Positions 1 to 6,794 of a DNA stretch of 9,265 bases are shown in pieces. A program made the position numbers and the translations under genes. The stretch comes from Cypionkella sp. (GTDB lineage: Bacteria > Pseudomonadota > Alphaproteobacteria > Rhodobacterales > Rhodobacteraceae). How positions within the stretch are numbered: position 1 is the stretch's first letter; every line of letters starts with the position of its first letter. The notes beneath the pieces were generated by a model. The model was not told where the DNA came from. It worked only from the letters and a program-made list of their open reading frames with translations, and did not search any database. Location of the stretch: NCBI GenBank assembly GCA_018063485.1, contig JAGPBG010000065.1, positions 1-9,265 on the forward strand. The letters run 5' to 3'.

Positions 1-482
1 GCCTCTTGCAAGGCCAGATCGCCCGGCGCGAACACATCTGCCCGCCCCAAGGCAAACATTGCGTAAATTTCGGCAGTCCAAGACCCGATCCCCGGCACCG
101 CCACCAGCGTTTTCACCACCTCGGCATCGGGAACCTCGCGCAGCGCTGCAAAATCAATCCCCGCAACGGCCAAAGCCCGCCCATAGCGTGCCTTTTGGCG
201 TGACAGCCCCACCGCACGCAGCGCCTCATCACTGGCCAGCGCCATCGCCGCCTGTTCAGTCACCCCCGCCGCCTGCATCCGCGCCCAGATCGCGTTGGCC
301 GACGCCACCGATACCTGCTGCCCGACAATCGCATCCAGAAGTGCTGTGAACCCATCGGCCTGACGGCGCAAAGGCAGTGGCCCGGTCAATTCCAGGGCGC
401 GCCGAAACTCGGGGTGATTGCGCGCCAACCATTCCGCCCCTTCGGCCACACAGGCATCCGTTTCGATAATGCGTCCGACCAT
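1..482 (-). CDS. alkA: DNA-3-methyladenine glycosylase II (AlkA type), 3' end cut by window
   Basis: Base-excision repair glycosylase that removes alkylated purines such as 3-methyladenine from DNA. About 160 residues are visible, and the reading frame runs off the left edge, so the C-terminus is missing. The helix-hairpin-helix motif lies at residues about 123-142 and contains VPGIGSWTA. It is followed by GRADVFAPGD, in which D155 aligns with the catalytic Asp of E. coli AlkA (D238, in VFLPDD). An earlier stretch, QQVSVASANAIW (residues 55-66), is also typical of the superfamily. The protein begins directly at the HhH-glycosylase fold and lacks the extra N-terminal domain of E. coli AlkA, as in the short bacterial and yeast Mag1-like forms. 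The start at 482 is supported by a GGAGA Shine-Dalgarno 6 bases upstream. It diverges from the MFS gene. The exact substrate range cannot be told from sequence. Confidence 0.88.
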   Translation of the reverse strand, partial: MVGRIIETDACVAEGAEWLARNHPEFRRALELTGPLPLRRQADGFTALLDAIVGQQVSVASANAIWARMQAAGVTEQAAMALASDEALRAVGLSRQKARYGRALAVAGIDFAALREVPDAEVVKTLVAVPGIGSWTAEIYAMFALGRADVFAPGDLALQE

Positions 483-577
483 CCCTTGTCTCCCAAACCC
501 GCCCGAACTTGTGCCCGAAACAAATAACCATCACCGAAACCCTTGCGGGAATCCAGCCACCCGCTTACCGCTTGCGC
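483..577. promoter_or_regulatory. Divergent spacer between glycosylase and MFS genes
   Basis: These 95 bases separate two outward-facing genes and must carry both promoters if each gene has its own. I see AT-richer patches (ACAAATAACC around 519-529) that could serve as -10 regions, but no well-spaced -35/-10 pair on either strand. I find no clear operator palindrome. No Shine-Dalgarno precedes the MFS start. Confidence 0.4.
489..493 (-). promoter_or_regulatory. Ribosome binding site of the glycosylase gene
   Basis: On the minus strand GGAGA lies 6 bases before the ATG at 482-480. This fixes the start of the glycosylase and marks the left limit of the divergent spacer. Confidence 0.7.
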
Positions 578-1789
578 ATGACACAAATGCAAGACAGCCT
601 CGCCCGCCGCAACGTCTATGTCCTCGTTGCCTCGCAAGCCATCCTTGGCGCGCAATTGCCGATGATCTTTACCATTGCCGGGTTGGTCGGGCAAAGCCTT
701 GCGCCCAATGCCTGCTGGGCAACACTGCCGATTTCGCTGATGGTGATCGGCTCGATGCTGACAGCCACACCGCTCTCCAGCTTCATGGGCCGCCATGGCC
801 GCCGCGCCGGTTTTATTGTCGGCACCATCGGCGGCAGTCTGGGCGCGATATTCGGCTCACTCGGGCTTTACTATGGCTCGTTTGGTTTGTTTCTGGTTGG
901 CGCACTTCTGTCGGGTATCTATATGTCTGCGCAAGGCTTTTACCGCTTTGCCGCCGCCGATACCGCCTCTGAGGCGTTTCGCCCCAAAGCCATCAGCTAT
1001 GTGATGGCGGGGGGGCTGCTCTCGGCAGTTGTCGGGCCAGAACTGGTGAAGCTGACCGCCAATCAATTCGTGATTCCCTTCCTTGGCACCTACCTGTCGG
1101 TGATTGCGCTGAATTTTGTCGGCGTTTTCCTGTTTGGTCTGCTGAAAATTCCAACACCGCCAGTTGCGGCCCCCGGTTCCCATCTGGGCCGCAGTCGGAT
1201 GGACCTGATCCGCACCCCACGCATTGGCGTGGCGGTGATCGTGGCCACGGTGTCTTATGCGCTGATGAATCTGGTGATGACCTCATCGCCCCTGGCCGTT
1301 GTCGGCTGCGGCTTTCAAACGGCTGACGCGGCCAATGTGGTCACCGCCCATGTGCTGGCGATGTATGCGCCGAGCTTTTTCACCGGGGCCATCATCGCGC
1401 GGTTCGGGGTGGAAAAGGTCATGGCAACCGGTCTTGTGATCCTTGCCGGTGCGGGTGCCGTGGCAATTGCCGGGGTCGAGTTGTCGAATTTCTTTATCGC
1501 GCTGATGCTTTTGGGGGTGGGCTGGAACTTTGGCTTCATCGGGGCCACCACCATGCTTACCGGTGCAATTGCCCCTTCGGAGCGCGGCCGGATGCAGGGC
1601 CTGAATGACCTCGTGGTCTTTGGCGGCGTCACCCTGGCCAGCTTTTCCTCGGGAGGTTTGATGAACTGCTCGGGTGGGTCGGTGCAATCGGGCTGGCAGG
1701 CCGTGAACATGGCGATGCTGCCATTTCTGGTGCTGGCAGGCGGCGCTCTGATCTGGCTGGCGCTGCGTCCGAAAGAGACGCGCAGCTAA
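578..1789 (+). CDS. MFS transporter, 12 predicted membrane helices, substrate unknown
   Basis: Inner-membrane permease of the major facilitator superfamily, 403 residues, the usual length for a 12-helix member. Hydrophobic segments run almost end to end. They form two halves separated by a hydrophilic loop at residues about 191-214 (IPTPPVAAPGSHLGRSR). Loop 2-3 carries a motif-A-like sequence, SSFMGRHGRRAGF (67-79), which keeps the basic GRR end but has Gly where the family usually has Asp. A matching half-motif, GAIIARFGVEK, lies at 270-280 in the second half. Cys-containing positions are few and there is no signal peptide. The start is uncertain: ATG at 578 and ATG at 587 are both possible, and neither has a visible Shine-Dalgarno. 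A TTG at 509 would add 23 hydrophilic residues unlike the fold. The resemblance is to uncharacterised Rhodobacterales permeases. The glycosylase neighbour gives no substrate hint. Confidence 0.88.
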   Translation: MTQMQDSLARRNVYVLVASQAILGAQLPMIFTIAGLVGQSLAPNACWATLPISLMVIGSMLTATPLSSFMGRHGRRAGFIVGTIGGSLGAIFGSLGLYYGSFGLFLVGALLSGIYMSAQGFYRFAAADTASEAFRPKAISYVMAGGLLSAVVGPELVKLTANQFVIPFLGTYLSVIALNFVGVFLFGLLKIPTPPVAAPGSHLGRSRMDLIRTPRIGVAVIVATVSYALMNLVMTSSPLAVVGCGFQTADAANVVTAHVLAMYAPSFFTGAIIARFGVEKVMATGLVILAGAGAVAIAGVELSNFFIALMLLGVGWNFGFIGATTMLTGAIAPSERGRMQGLNDLVVFGGVTLASFSSGGLMNCSGGSVQSGWQAVNMAMLPFLVLAGGALIWLALRPKETRS

Positions 1790-1888
1790 GGGCGGCGTGC
1801 CGGCGTTCAAAGGTTGATGCCATGGCAATACGCTTTTGCAAGCATCTGATTCCAAATGATTTAAGGTGCGCCGCGTTGCTACCAACGC
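1790..1888. other. Convergent gap with weak hairpins, no classic terminator
   Basis: The MFS gene and the minus-strand operon end facing each other here. There is a 10-base palindrome TGCCATGGCA at 1818-1827. A 6-bp stem GCGTTG/CAACGC (1873-1878 and 1883-1888, loop CTAC) overlaps the minus-strand TAG stop. Neither is followed by a run of T in the right direction, so an intrinsic terminator cannot be claimed. Rho-dependent ending is possible but is inference only. Confidence 0.3.
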
Positions 1889-2640
1889 CCCGTTGTGGCC
1901 TGCCACAAAAGCCGCCCCCGGATGGAAAATTCCGAAAGTCCCATATTTCCGTCCGCCACCCGCCCCGGCTCGGCCACAACCTGGCGCAGCAACCCCTCAG
2001 CCTGCCATCCCGCCAGCAGCGCCGGAGCCGCCTGCCCCAACACCCGCCGCCCCTGCCGCGCCTTTGCCAGCCGCTCCAGCCCCCGGGCCGCCAAATCGCG
2101 CACCGCCTCGCGCCGCCCATCGACCAAGGGGCGCTTGCCCCGCGCCTCCAATTCAGGAACCGCCCGCAGGTAGTTGGCCAGCCCCGCCGCCCACCCCTGG
2201 CCCCGCGCCACCGGCTCGGCCGCATCAGAGGCCCCCAAAGCCCGCGCCGCCAGCCACATCAACCCAGCGGCTGTATCTTCAAGATAGGCATCCATCGCCG
2301 CCTGATCCTCGAACGGATCGGCATGGATATCCCAAAGGCGCGCCGCGCCCATCGCCTCCAGCACCAGCACCGGCAACCCGGCCTCACGGATCAACCCCTG
2401 CAACGGCCCCGCCACCTCATGCGCACGCAGGGCCGTTTCCGCCACCAGATCGCGCCACCATTGCAGCCGCATCTCGGCAATCATCGGCTCTTTCGTCACC
2501 CAAGGCGCGCGGGCCAGTTCCAGATTATAGGCGTAAAGCACGAACAAGCGCCCCCGCACCGCCACCGGGGCCGCCATCACCGCACGAAAGCGGTCGGGAT
2601 CGCCGCGTTCGACCAGCGCCGCACAGGCCTCAACGCTCAT
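1879..2640 (-). CDS. Squalene/phytoene-synthase-fold protein, NDUFAF6-like (probable complex I assembly factor)
   Basis: A 253-residue soluble protein of the squalene/phytoene synthase fold with no signal peptide or membrane helix. Seen directly: the helix containing YAYNLELARAP (36-46) and EMRLQWWRD (56-64) marks the family, but the first Asp-rich motif of true synthases (DxxxD after YAF/YAW) is absent. The second motif, normally of the form NxLRDVGED, reads NYLRAVPEL here (156-164). Without these Mg-diphosphate ligands, prenyl-transfer catalysis is unlikely. From memory, human NDUFAF6 shows the same pattern (FNVELAQ, MRMQFW, CLRATP). That protein helps assemble mitochondrial respiratory complex I. 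The role proposed here, help in building the bacterial NADH dehydrogenase, is inferred. The start ATG overlaps the cimA stop as ATGA, so it is the last gene of the cysS-cimA operon. Databases may label it phytoene synthase; I think that name would mislead. Confidence 0.8.
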   Translation of the reverse strand: MSVEACAALVERGDPDRFRAVMAAPVAVRGRLFVLYAYNLELARAPWVTKEPMIAEMRLQWWRDLVAETALRAHEVAGPLQGLIREAGLPVLVLEAMGAARLWDIHADPFEDQAAMDAYLEDTAAGLMWLAARALGASDAAEPVARGQGWAAGLANYLRAVPELEARGKRPLVDGRREAVRDLAARGLERLAKARQGRRVLGQAAPALLAGWQAEGLLRQVVAEPGRVADGNMGLSEFSIRGRLLWQATTGRW

Positions 2641-4259
2641 GCAGGCACCCCGATATCGCGCACCAGCTTCCAGTTGATCGCATCCAAAAGCGCCTCGAAA
2701 CTGGCGTCGACGATATTGGCGGACACGCCGACAGTAGACCAGCGCCGCCCTTGGGCATCTTCCGAGTCAATGATCACCCGCGTCACCGCTTCGGTGCCGC
2801 CTTGGGTGATCCGCACTTTGAAATCGACCAGCCGCACATCATCAATCATGCCCTGATAGGGCCCCAGATCCTTGGCCAGGGCCTTTGACAAAGCATTGAC
2901 CGGCCCGCGATCAGTGCCATTTTCATCCATGCTTTCCGACACCGACAACATCTTCTTGTCGCCGATCTTCACCACCACCACCGCCTCGGACAGGCTCACC
3001 ATCCGGTCATACTTGTTCTTTCTGCGCTCCACCGTCACCCGGTAGCGCTTGATCTCGAAGAACGTGGGCATCAGCCCCAACTCGCGCCGCGCCACCAACT
3101 CGAAACTCGCCTGCGCGCCGTCATAGGCATAGCCCTGATCCTCGCGCTCTTTCACGATCTCCAGTATCCTTCCCAAGCGCGGATCGCCCGCCTTGACCGC
3201 AATCCCCGCCGCCGCAAGGCGTGCCCTCAGGTTCGATTGTCCGGCCTGATTTGACATCGGGATCACCCGCTCATTGCCGATCAGTTCAGGGGCGACATGC
3301 TCATAAGTGGTCGGGTCTTTCAGAATGGCCGAAGCATGCAGCCCCGCCTTATGGGCAAAGGCACTCGCCCCGACATAAGGCGCCGAGCGCAGCGGCACCC
3401 GGTTCAGAATATCATCAAGCCCGCGTGACAGCCGCACCAATCCGGCCATGGCCTCACGGCTCACCCCGGTTTTCAGGCTGCTGGCAAAGGGTTCCTTCAA
3501 CAGCAAGGTCGGGATCAAAGTCACCAGATTGGCATTGCCACAGCGCTCGCCCAGCCCGTTCAGCGTGCCTTGGATCTGCCGCGCGCCCGCCTCAACCGCA
3601 GCCAGCGAGTTGGCCACCGCATTGCCGGTATCGTCATGGCAATGGATGCCCAAACGCGCACCTGGAATGCCGCTTGCGATCACTTCGCGCACCACGCGGG
3701 CGACTTCGCTGGGCAAGGTGCCGCCATTGGTATCGCAGAGCACAATCCAGCGCGCTCCGGCCTCAAAAGCGGCGCGCAGGCAGGCCAGCGCATAGGCCGG
3801 ATTGGCGCGATAGCCGTCAAAGAAGTGCTCGGCATCAAACAGCGCCTCGCGGCCCTTGGCCACCACATGCTTGAAAGAGGCGGCAATCGCCTCGCGGTTT
3901 TCCTCAAGGCTGACGCCAAGTGCGGTGGTCACATGGAACTCATGGCATTTGCCGACCAGACAAACCGCAGGCGTGCCCGCATCCAGCACCGCCGCCAGCA
4001 CATCATCATTTTCCGCCGAGCGCCCGACCCGTTTGGTCATGCCAAAAGCCGTCATGCTGGCGCGCAGCTTTGGCACCTGGGCGAAAAACTCCGAATCGGT
4101 CGGATTCGCCCCCGGCCAACCGCCTTCGATGTAGTCGACGCCCAAAGCCTCCAGCGACGCGGCTATTTGCAGCTTTTCAGCGGTTGAGAACTGCACGCCC
4201 TGGGTCTGCTGGCCATCGCGCAGGGTAGTGTCGAAGAGATAGAGGCGGTCGGGGGTCAT
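2637..4259 (-). CDS. cimA: (R)-citramalate synthase
   Basis: Condenses pyruvate with acetyl-CoA to (R)-citramalate, the first step of the threonine-independent route to 2-oxobutyrate and isoleucine. It is a cytoplasmic, metal-dependent enzyme of the isopropylmalate/homocitrate synthase family. The TIM-barrel domain opens with [10 protein letters not shown] (9-18, catalytic R14 and metal-binding D15). It carries the metal-site HCHDD (206-210) and the signature [11 protein letters not shown] (235-245). The linker region follows, then a C-terminal LeuA-type regulatory domain (about 405-535) containing GPVNAL and the GVSANI segment, where end-product feedback usually acts. At 540 residues it fits the long CimA type rather than a typical LeuA. 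Its ATG overlaps the cysS stop by ATGA, and its own TGA overlaps the next start in the same way. A related activity (isopropylmalate or homocitrate synthase) is possible but less likely given the overall pattern. Confidence 0.88.
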   Translation of the reverse strand: MTPDRLYLFDTTLRDGQQTQGVQFSTAEKLQIAASLEALGVDYIEGGWPGANPTDSEFFAQVPKLRASMTAFGMTKRVGRSAENDDVLAAVLDAGTPAVCLVGKCHEFHVTTALGVSLEENREAIAASFKHVVAKGREALFDAEHFFDGYRANPAYALACLRAAFEAGARWIVLCDTNGGTLPSEVARVVREVIASGIPGARLGIHCHDDTGNAVANSLAAVEAGARQIQGTLNGLGERCGNANLVTLIPTLLLKEPFASSLKTGVSREAMAGLVRLSRGLDDILNRVPLRSAPYVGASAFAHKAGLHASAILKDPTTYEHVAPELIGNERVIPMSNQAGQSNLRARLAAAGIAVKAGDPRLGRILEIVKEREDQGYAYDGAQASFELVARRELGLMPTFFEIKRYRVTVERRKNKYDRMVSLSEAVVVVKIGDKKMLSVSESMDENGTDRGPVNALSKALAKDLGPYQGMIDDVRLVDFKVRITQGGTEAVTRVIIDSEDAQGRRWSTVGVSANIVDASFEALLDAINWKLVRDIGVPA

Positions 4260-5743
4260 TTGAGGGCGTCCAGTTTGGCAGGGTCGAAATTTGGCCCCGG
4301 TAGCAATTCGACACCCGACTTTGACATTCGAACTTCAACCCCCGCTTCGATAAGTGCGACCTTCAACCGATCAAGCGGTGAAAAATCCTTGGTTTGGCGT
4401 GCACTTTCAAACGTGAGAACAAAGTTCAAATGGACCGGATCAAGTAAATGCCTTGCTCCTTCTCGTTCGGATCGACGTTTCAACATCAAGTCATAAAGCC
4501 CCAAGACGTCCAGACCCGAAAGAAATTGGGTCGCCGCAACATTGAGTGCATCCTGCAGGCTGGCATTTTGGGGCACCACATCGCCGGTCTGAAGCCTGAT
4601 CAATAGCTCAGCCGCATTTTCAAGTGAAACAATCGCAGCACTGGTGTTGAGATCATCCGCAAGGGATAACTGCATGCCTTTTGGAAGGTCACTAAACACT
4701 CCCGAAGGTGCGCGACCGATCTTGATCGCAGCAGTAACGGCAGGTAGCAGCCTGTCCAATCTTGCTTCCACTTCACGCCTTTTGGTATCTGTCCAATCCA
4801 TCGGCTTGGAATAATGCGTGCTCAGATACACAAACCGGATCACGTCCCCCGGCACGCCCTGATCCAGCAAATCGCGCACGGTAAAAAAGTTGCCCAAAGA
4901 CTTGGACATCTTCTTGCCCTCGACCTGCAACATCTCGTTGTGCAGCCAGACATTGGCGAACCCCGCCTGCGGATGGGCGCAGCGGCTTTGGGCGATTTCG
5001 TTCTCATGATGGGGGAATTGCAGATCAAGCCCGCCGCCGTGAATGTCAAACGATGGCCCCAGCAATTCGTAGCTCATCGCCGAGCATTCGATATGCCAGC
5101 CCGGACGGCCCCGGCCCCAAGGCGACTCCCACCCCGGCTCGTCCTGTGAAGACGGCTTCCACAGCACGAAATCCATCGGGTCTTCCTTGAACGGGGCCAC
5201 TTCCACCCGCGCACCTGCGATCATGTCATCAACGGAGCGGCCCGACAGCGCGCCATATTCAGAATAGGACCGTACCCGGAACAGCACATGGCCCTCACGC
5301 GCGTAAGCATGGCCCTTGGCGATCAGGTCCGAAATCATCGCCACCATCGGCCCGATGTATTCGGTTGCGCGCGGCTCATGCGTGGGGCGTAGCGCCCCCA
5401 AAGCGTCCATATCGGCGTGATACCAGGCGATGGTTTCCTCGGTCCGCTGATGGATCAACTCTTCCAGTGTGCCGGGCGCGCCAGCGGCCTGACGGCGCAA
5501 GGCCTCGGCGTTGATCTTGTCATCCACGTCGGTGAAATTGCGCACATAGGTGACGTGATCGGTACCATAAACATGGCGCAGCAGGCGAAAGAGCACGTCA
5601 AACACCACCACCGGGCGGCCATTGCCCAGATGCGCGCGGTCGTAAACCGTCGGTCCGCAGACATACATCCGCACATTTTCGGGATCAATCGGCGTAAAAG
5701 CCTCTTTCATACGGGTCTTGGTGTTGTGCAGTTTGATCGTCAT
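4256..5743 (-). CDS. cysS: Cysteinyl-tRNA synthetase
   Basis: Class I aminoacyl-tRNA synthetase that activates cysteine with ATP and loads it on tRNA-Cys in the cytoplasm. All 495 residues are present (E. coli CysRS has 461). The HIGH-type motif is HLGN at 38-41, within [21 protein letters not shown] lies at 278-282 and is followed by LGN. The zinc and cysteine-binding ligands can be placed at C29, C220 (in WHIECS), H245 and E249 (in [11 protein letters not shown]). The C-terminal DALR-type tRNA-binding region follows from about residue 320, and the protein ends with [13 protein letters not shown]. The start at 5743 has a modest GGAA upstream. It is the first gene of an operon with cimA and the NDUFAF6-like gene. 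Oddity: codons for residues about 314-475 are much richer in A/T at the third position than the rest of the gene, although the frame and protein remain intact. Confidence 0.97.
   Translation of the reverse strand: MTIKLHNTKTRMKEAFTPIDPENVRMYVCGPTVYDRAHLGNGRPVVVFDVLFRLLRHVYGTDHVTYVRNFTDVDDKINAEALRRQAAGAPGTLEELIHQRTEETIAWYHADMDALGALRPTHEPRATEYIGPMVAMISDLIAKGHAYAREGHVLFRVRSYSEYGALSGRSVDDMIAGARVEVAPFKEDPMDFVLWKPSSQDEPGWESPWGRGRPGWHIECSAMSYELLGPSFDIHGGGLDLQFPHHENEIAQSRCAHPQAGFANVWLHNEMLQVEGKKMSKSLGNFFTVRDLLDQGVPGDVIRFVYLSTHYSKPMDWTDTKRREVEARLDRLLPAVTAAIKIGRAPSGVFSDLPKGMQLSLADDLNTSAAIVSLENAAELLIRLQTGDVVPQNASLQDALNVAATQFLSGLDVLGLYDLMLKRRSEREGARHLLDPVHLNFVLTFESARQTKDFSPLDRLKVALIEAGVEVRMSKSGVELLPGPNFDPAKLDALK
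4321..4800. other. Low-GC segment inside the 3' third of cysS
   Basis: By hand count 241 of 480 bases are G or C (50%), against 61% in the adjacent part of cimA (4081-4260) and 60% in the upstream part of cysS (4861-5160). Coding-strand codons here include many TTT, CTT, TCA, GAA, CGA and CTA, unlike the G/C-ending codons used nearby. The edges fall close to 4300 and 4810. The segment encodes the C-terminal tRNA-binding region, not the catalytic core. Confidence 0.6.
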
Positions 5744-5899
5744 TTCCGATTCCAGAATCCCATAACCAAATCAACCCAAAGCGCTTGCCCGCGCGGGTCT
5801 ATCAGCTTGATCCGGGTTAGGGAATAAGAGACGGCCCGCGCGACAAAGTCAGCGGGTAATGCAGCAAATCGCGGTGATATGCGGTGTTCTCATGTCGGC

Positions 5900-5928
5900 A
5901 TGATAACGCCAGAGCCTTGCAATTCCAA
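5900..5928 (-). promoter_or_regulatory. Candidate sigma70-type promoter for the cysS operon
   Basis: On the minus strand TTGGAA (5928-5923) and TATCAT (5905-5900) are separated by 17 bases. This matches four of six consensus positions at -35 and five of six at -10. It would start transcription near 5893 and leave a leader of about 150 bases before cysS. The spacer between the cysS start and the upstream terminator holds no gene that I can support. Reading the promoter is pattern matching only. Confidence 0.35.
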
Positions 5929-5959
5929 GCCTGTTGTTTGGCGTGGCGAAATTTCTGTG

Positions 5960-5998
5960 CCGAAAGAAGGGGATGCGCGCCCGCATCCCCCATTTCGG
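5960..5998 (-). terminator. Hairpin terminator of the outer-membrane protein gene
   Basis: A perfect 9-bp stem GGGGATGCG/CGCATCCCC (5969-5977 and 5982-5990) closes a 4-base loop. An outer 6-bp stem CCGAAA/TTTCGG (5960-5965 and 5993-5998) flanks a small internal loop. On the minus strand the inner stem is followed by TTCTTTC. It begins 9 bases after the stop of the beta-barrel gene, so it fits that gene's intrinsic terminator and insulates the cysS operon from read-through. The T tract is short and partly tied up in the outer stem. Confidence 0.75.
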
Positions 5999-6006
5999 TT
6001 TACAGG

Positions 6007-6609
6007 TCAGAACCGATAGGCAACCTTGGCCTGAATCGTGGTGGCATCCAGATCAACGCCCGAACCGGCGAAGTCGTTGAAACGATGCGCCATCACCTCG
6101 CCACCGACTGTCCAGCGATCACTCAGCGCATAATCGGCGCCGACACCGAATTCAAAGCCGTTGTCCGACATATCGACACCACCAATCGTGGCATTGGCCC
6201 GCGCCGCACCAACGCTTGCATAGACCAGGGTCTTGCCCAGATCTGCGCCGGCGATCAACTTCAGACGCGCCACATTGTCCAATGTGTCGCCAAAGGTGCC
6301 GATATCAATATTCGCCACATCATAGGAGATTTCCGCACCGCCAACGAACTTGCCATAATCCATGCGATAACCGGCGTGAATGCCGCCAATGGAGCCGTTG
6401 CCATCAAGAACACCGCCAGTGCTTGTCACATCGCCATAGCCAAGTTGCGCACCGATATAGCCGCCGCTCCAATCGGCGGTTGGGGTGTAGAGCGGTACCG
6501 CTTCGGGCACCACTTGCGGTTCGGGGGCTGGTTGCACAAGGCCCCCGGCATTTGCGGGAAGCCCCAGCATCAGGGCAACGATGGCCGTTGCTGCGAATTT
6601 GGTTTTCAT
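6007..6609 (-). CDS. Small outer-membrane beta-barrel protein (Omp25/Omp31-like porin family)
   Basis: A 200-residue secreted protein. The N-terminus is a clear signal peptide: KTK, a hydrophobic core AATAIVALMLGLP, and a cleavage site after ANA at about residue 21. Next comes a proline-rich stretch (25-42) containing PAPEPQVVPEAVP, then DWSGGYIGAQLGYGD, the usual opening strand of the alphaproteobacterial outer-membrane beta-barrel domain. Alternating strands follow (HAGYRMDYG, GGAEISYD, FEFGVGADYAL, TVGGEVMAHRF). It ends in AKVAYRF, with the terminal Phe recognised by the BAM insertion machinery. The length fits an 8-stranded barrel. The role is probably structural or a surface function; pore activity cannot be told. 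It has a strong Shine-Dalgarno and its own terminator, so it is probably a single-gene, well-translated unit. Confidence 0.85.
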   Translation of the reverse strand: MKTKFAATAIVALMLGLPANAGGLVQPAPEPQVVPEAVPLYTPTADWSGGYIGAQLGYGDVTSTGGVLDGNGSIGGIHAGYRMDYGKFVGGAEISYDVANIDIGTFGDTLDNVARLKLIAGADLGKTLVYASVGAARANATIGGVDMSDNGFEFGVGADYALSDRWTVGGEVMAHRFNDFAGSGVDLDATTIQAKVAYRF

Positions 6610-6615
6610 CTGTCT

Positions 6616-6620
6616 CTCCT
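6616..6620 (-). promoter_or_regulatory. Strong ribosome binding site of the beta-barrel gene
   Basis: AGGAG on the minus strand lies 6 bases before the ATG at 6609. It is the best Shine-Dalgarno in the window and agrees with high translation of an outer-membrane protein. Confidence 0.8.
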
Positions 6621-6624
6621 AGGT

Positions 6625-6654
6625 GTTCAGCCGTGCGGGCGCTGAACTGCGCCC
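6625..6654 (-). promoter_or_regulatory. Two overlapping, mutually exclusive hairpins in the beta-barrel leader
   Basis: Stem A is GTTCAGC/GCTGAAC (6625-6631 and 6641-6647, 7 bp, 9-base loop). Stem B is GGGCGC/GCGCCC (6637-6642 and 6649-6654, 6 bp, 6-base loop). They share bases 6641-6642 and cannot form together. Stem A ends 4 bases before the AGGAG site, close enough to affect ribosome access. Whether the leader is transcribed from upstream of 6654 is not shown, because I could not place a promoter in 6655-6794 with confidence. Confidence 0.4.
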
Positions 6655-6794
6655 AAGTCTGCCTGCAACATCTCGGACGGACCAATGGCTCTTACAAGAT
6701 GGGGTAACTCACTGGTGATGGGCGGTTTTCGCCGACGGCCAAAGAGCGCTGATGTCCCGGCCCCAACCGGCAAGAAAGCACCGAAAAGGCCCGG

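Noticed and set aside
1818..1827. Palindrome TGCCATGGCA as an operator or insertion scar
   Set aside because: A single 10-base palindrome between convergent genes has no promoter next to it and no second copy seen, so chance is the simplest explanation.
2100..2640. Carotenoid or hopanoid biosynthesis gene (phytoene/squalene synthase)
   Set aside because: The fold fits, but both Asp-rich motifs needed for diphosphate binding are missing and no carotenoid or hopanoid genes are adjacent.
1822..2888. Two long plus-strand open frames of about 340 codons opposite the NDUFAF6-like and cimA genes
   Set aside because: Their translations are Pro/Arg/His-rich low-complexity text, typical of the reverse frames of GC-rich genes. 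The minus-strand proteins have clear family motifs across the same bases.
5884..6645. Plus-strand open frame of 253 codons over the beta-barrel gene
   Set aside because: It is antisense to a gene with signal peptide, barrel strands, terminal Phe, Shine-Dalgarno and terminator. The frame has no recognisable domain.
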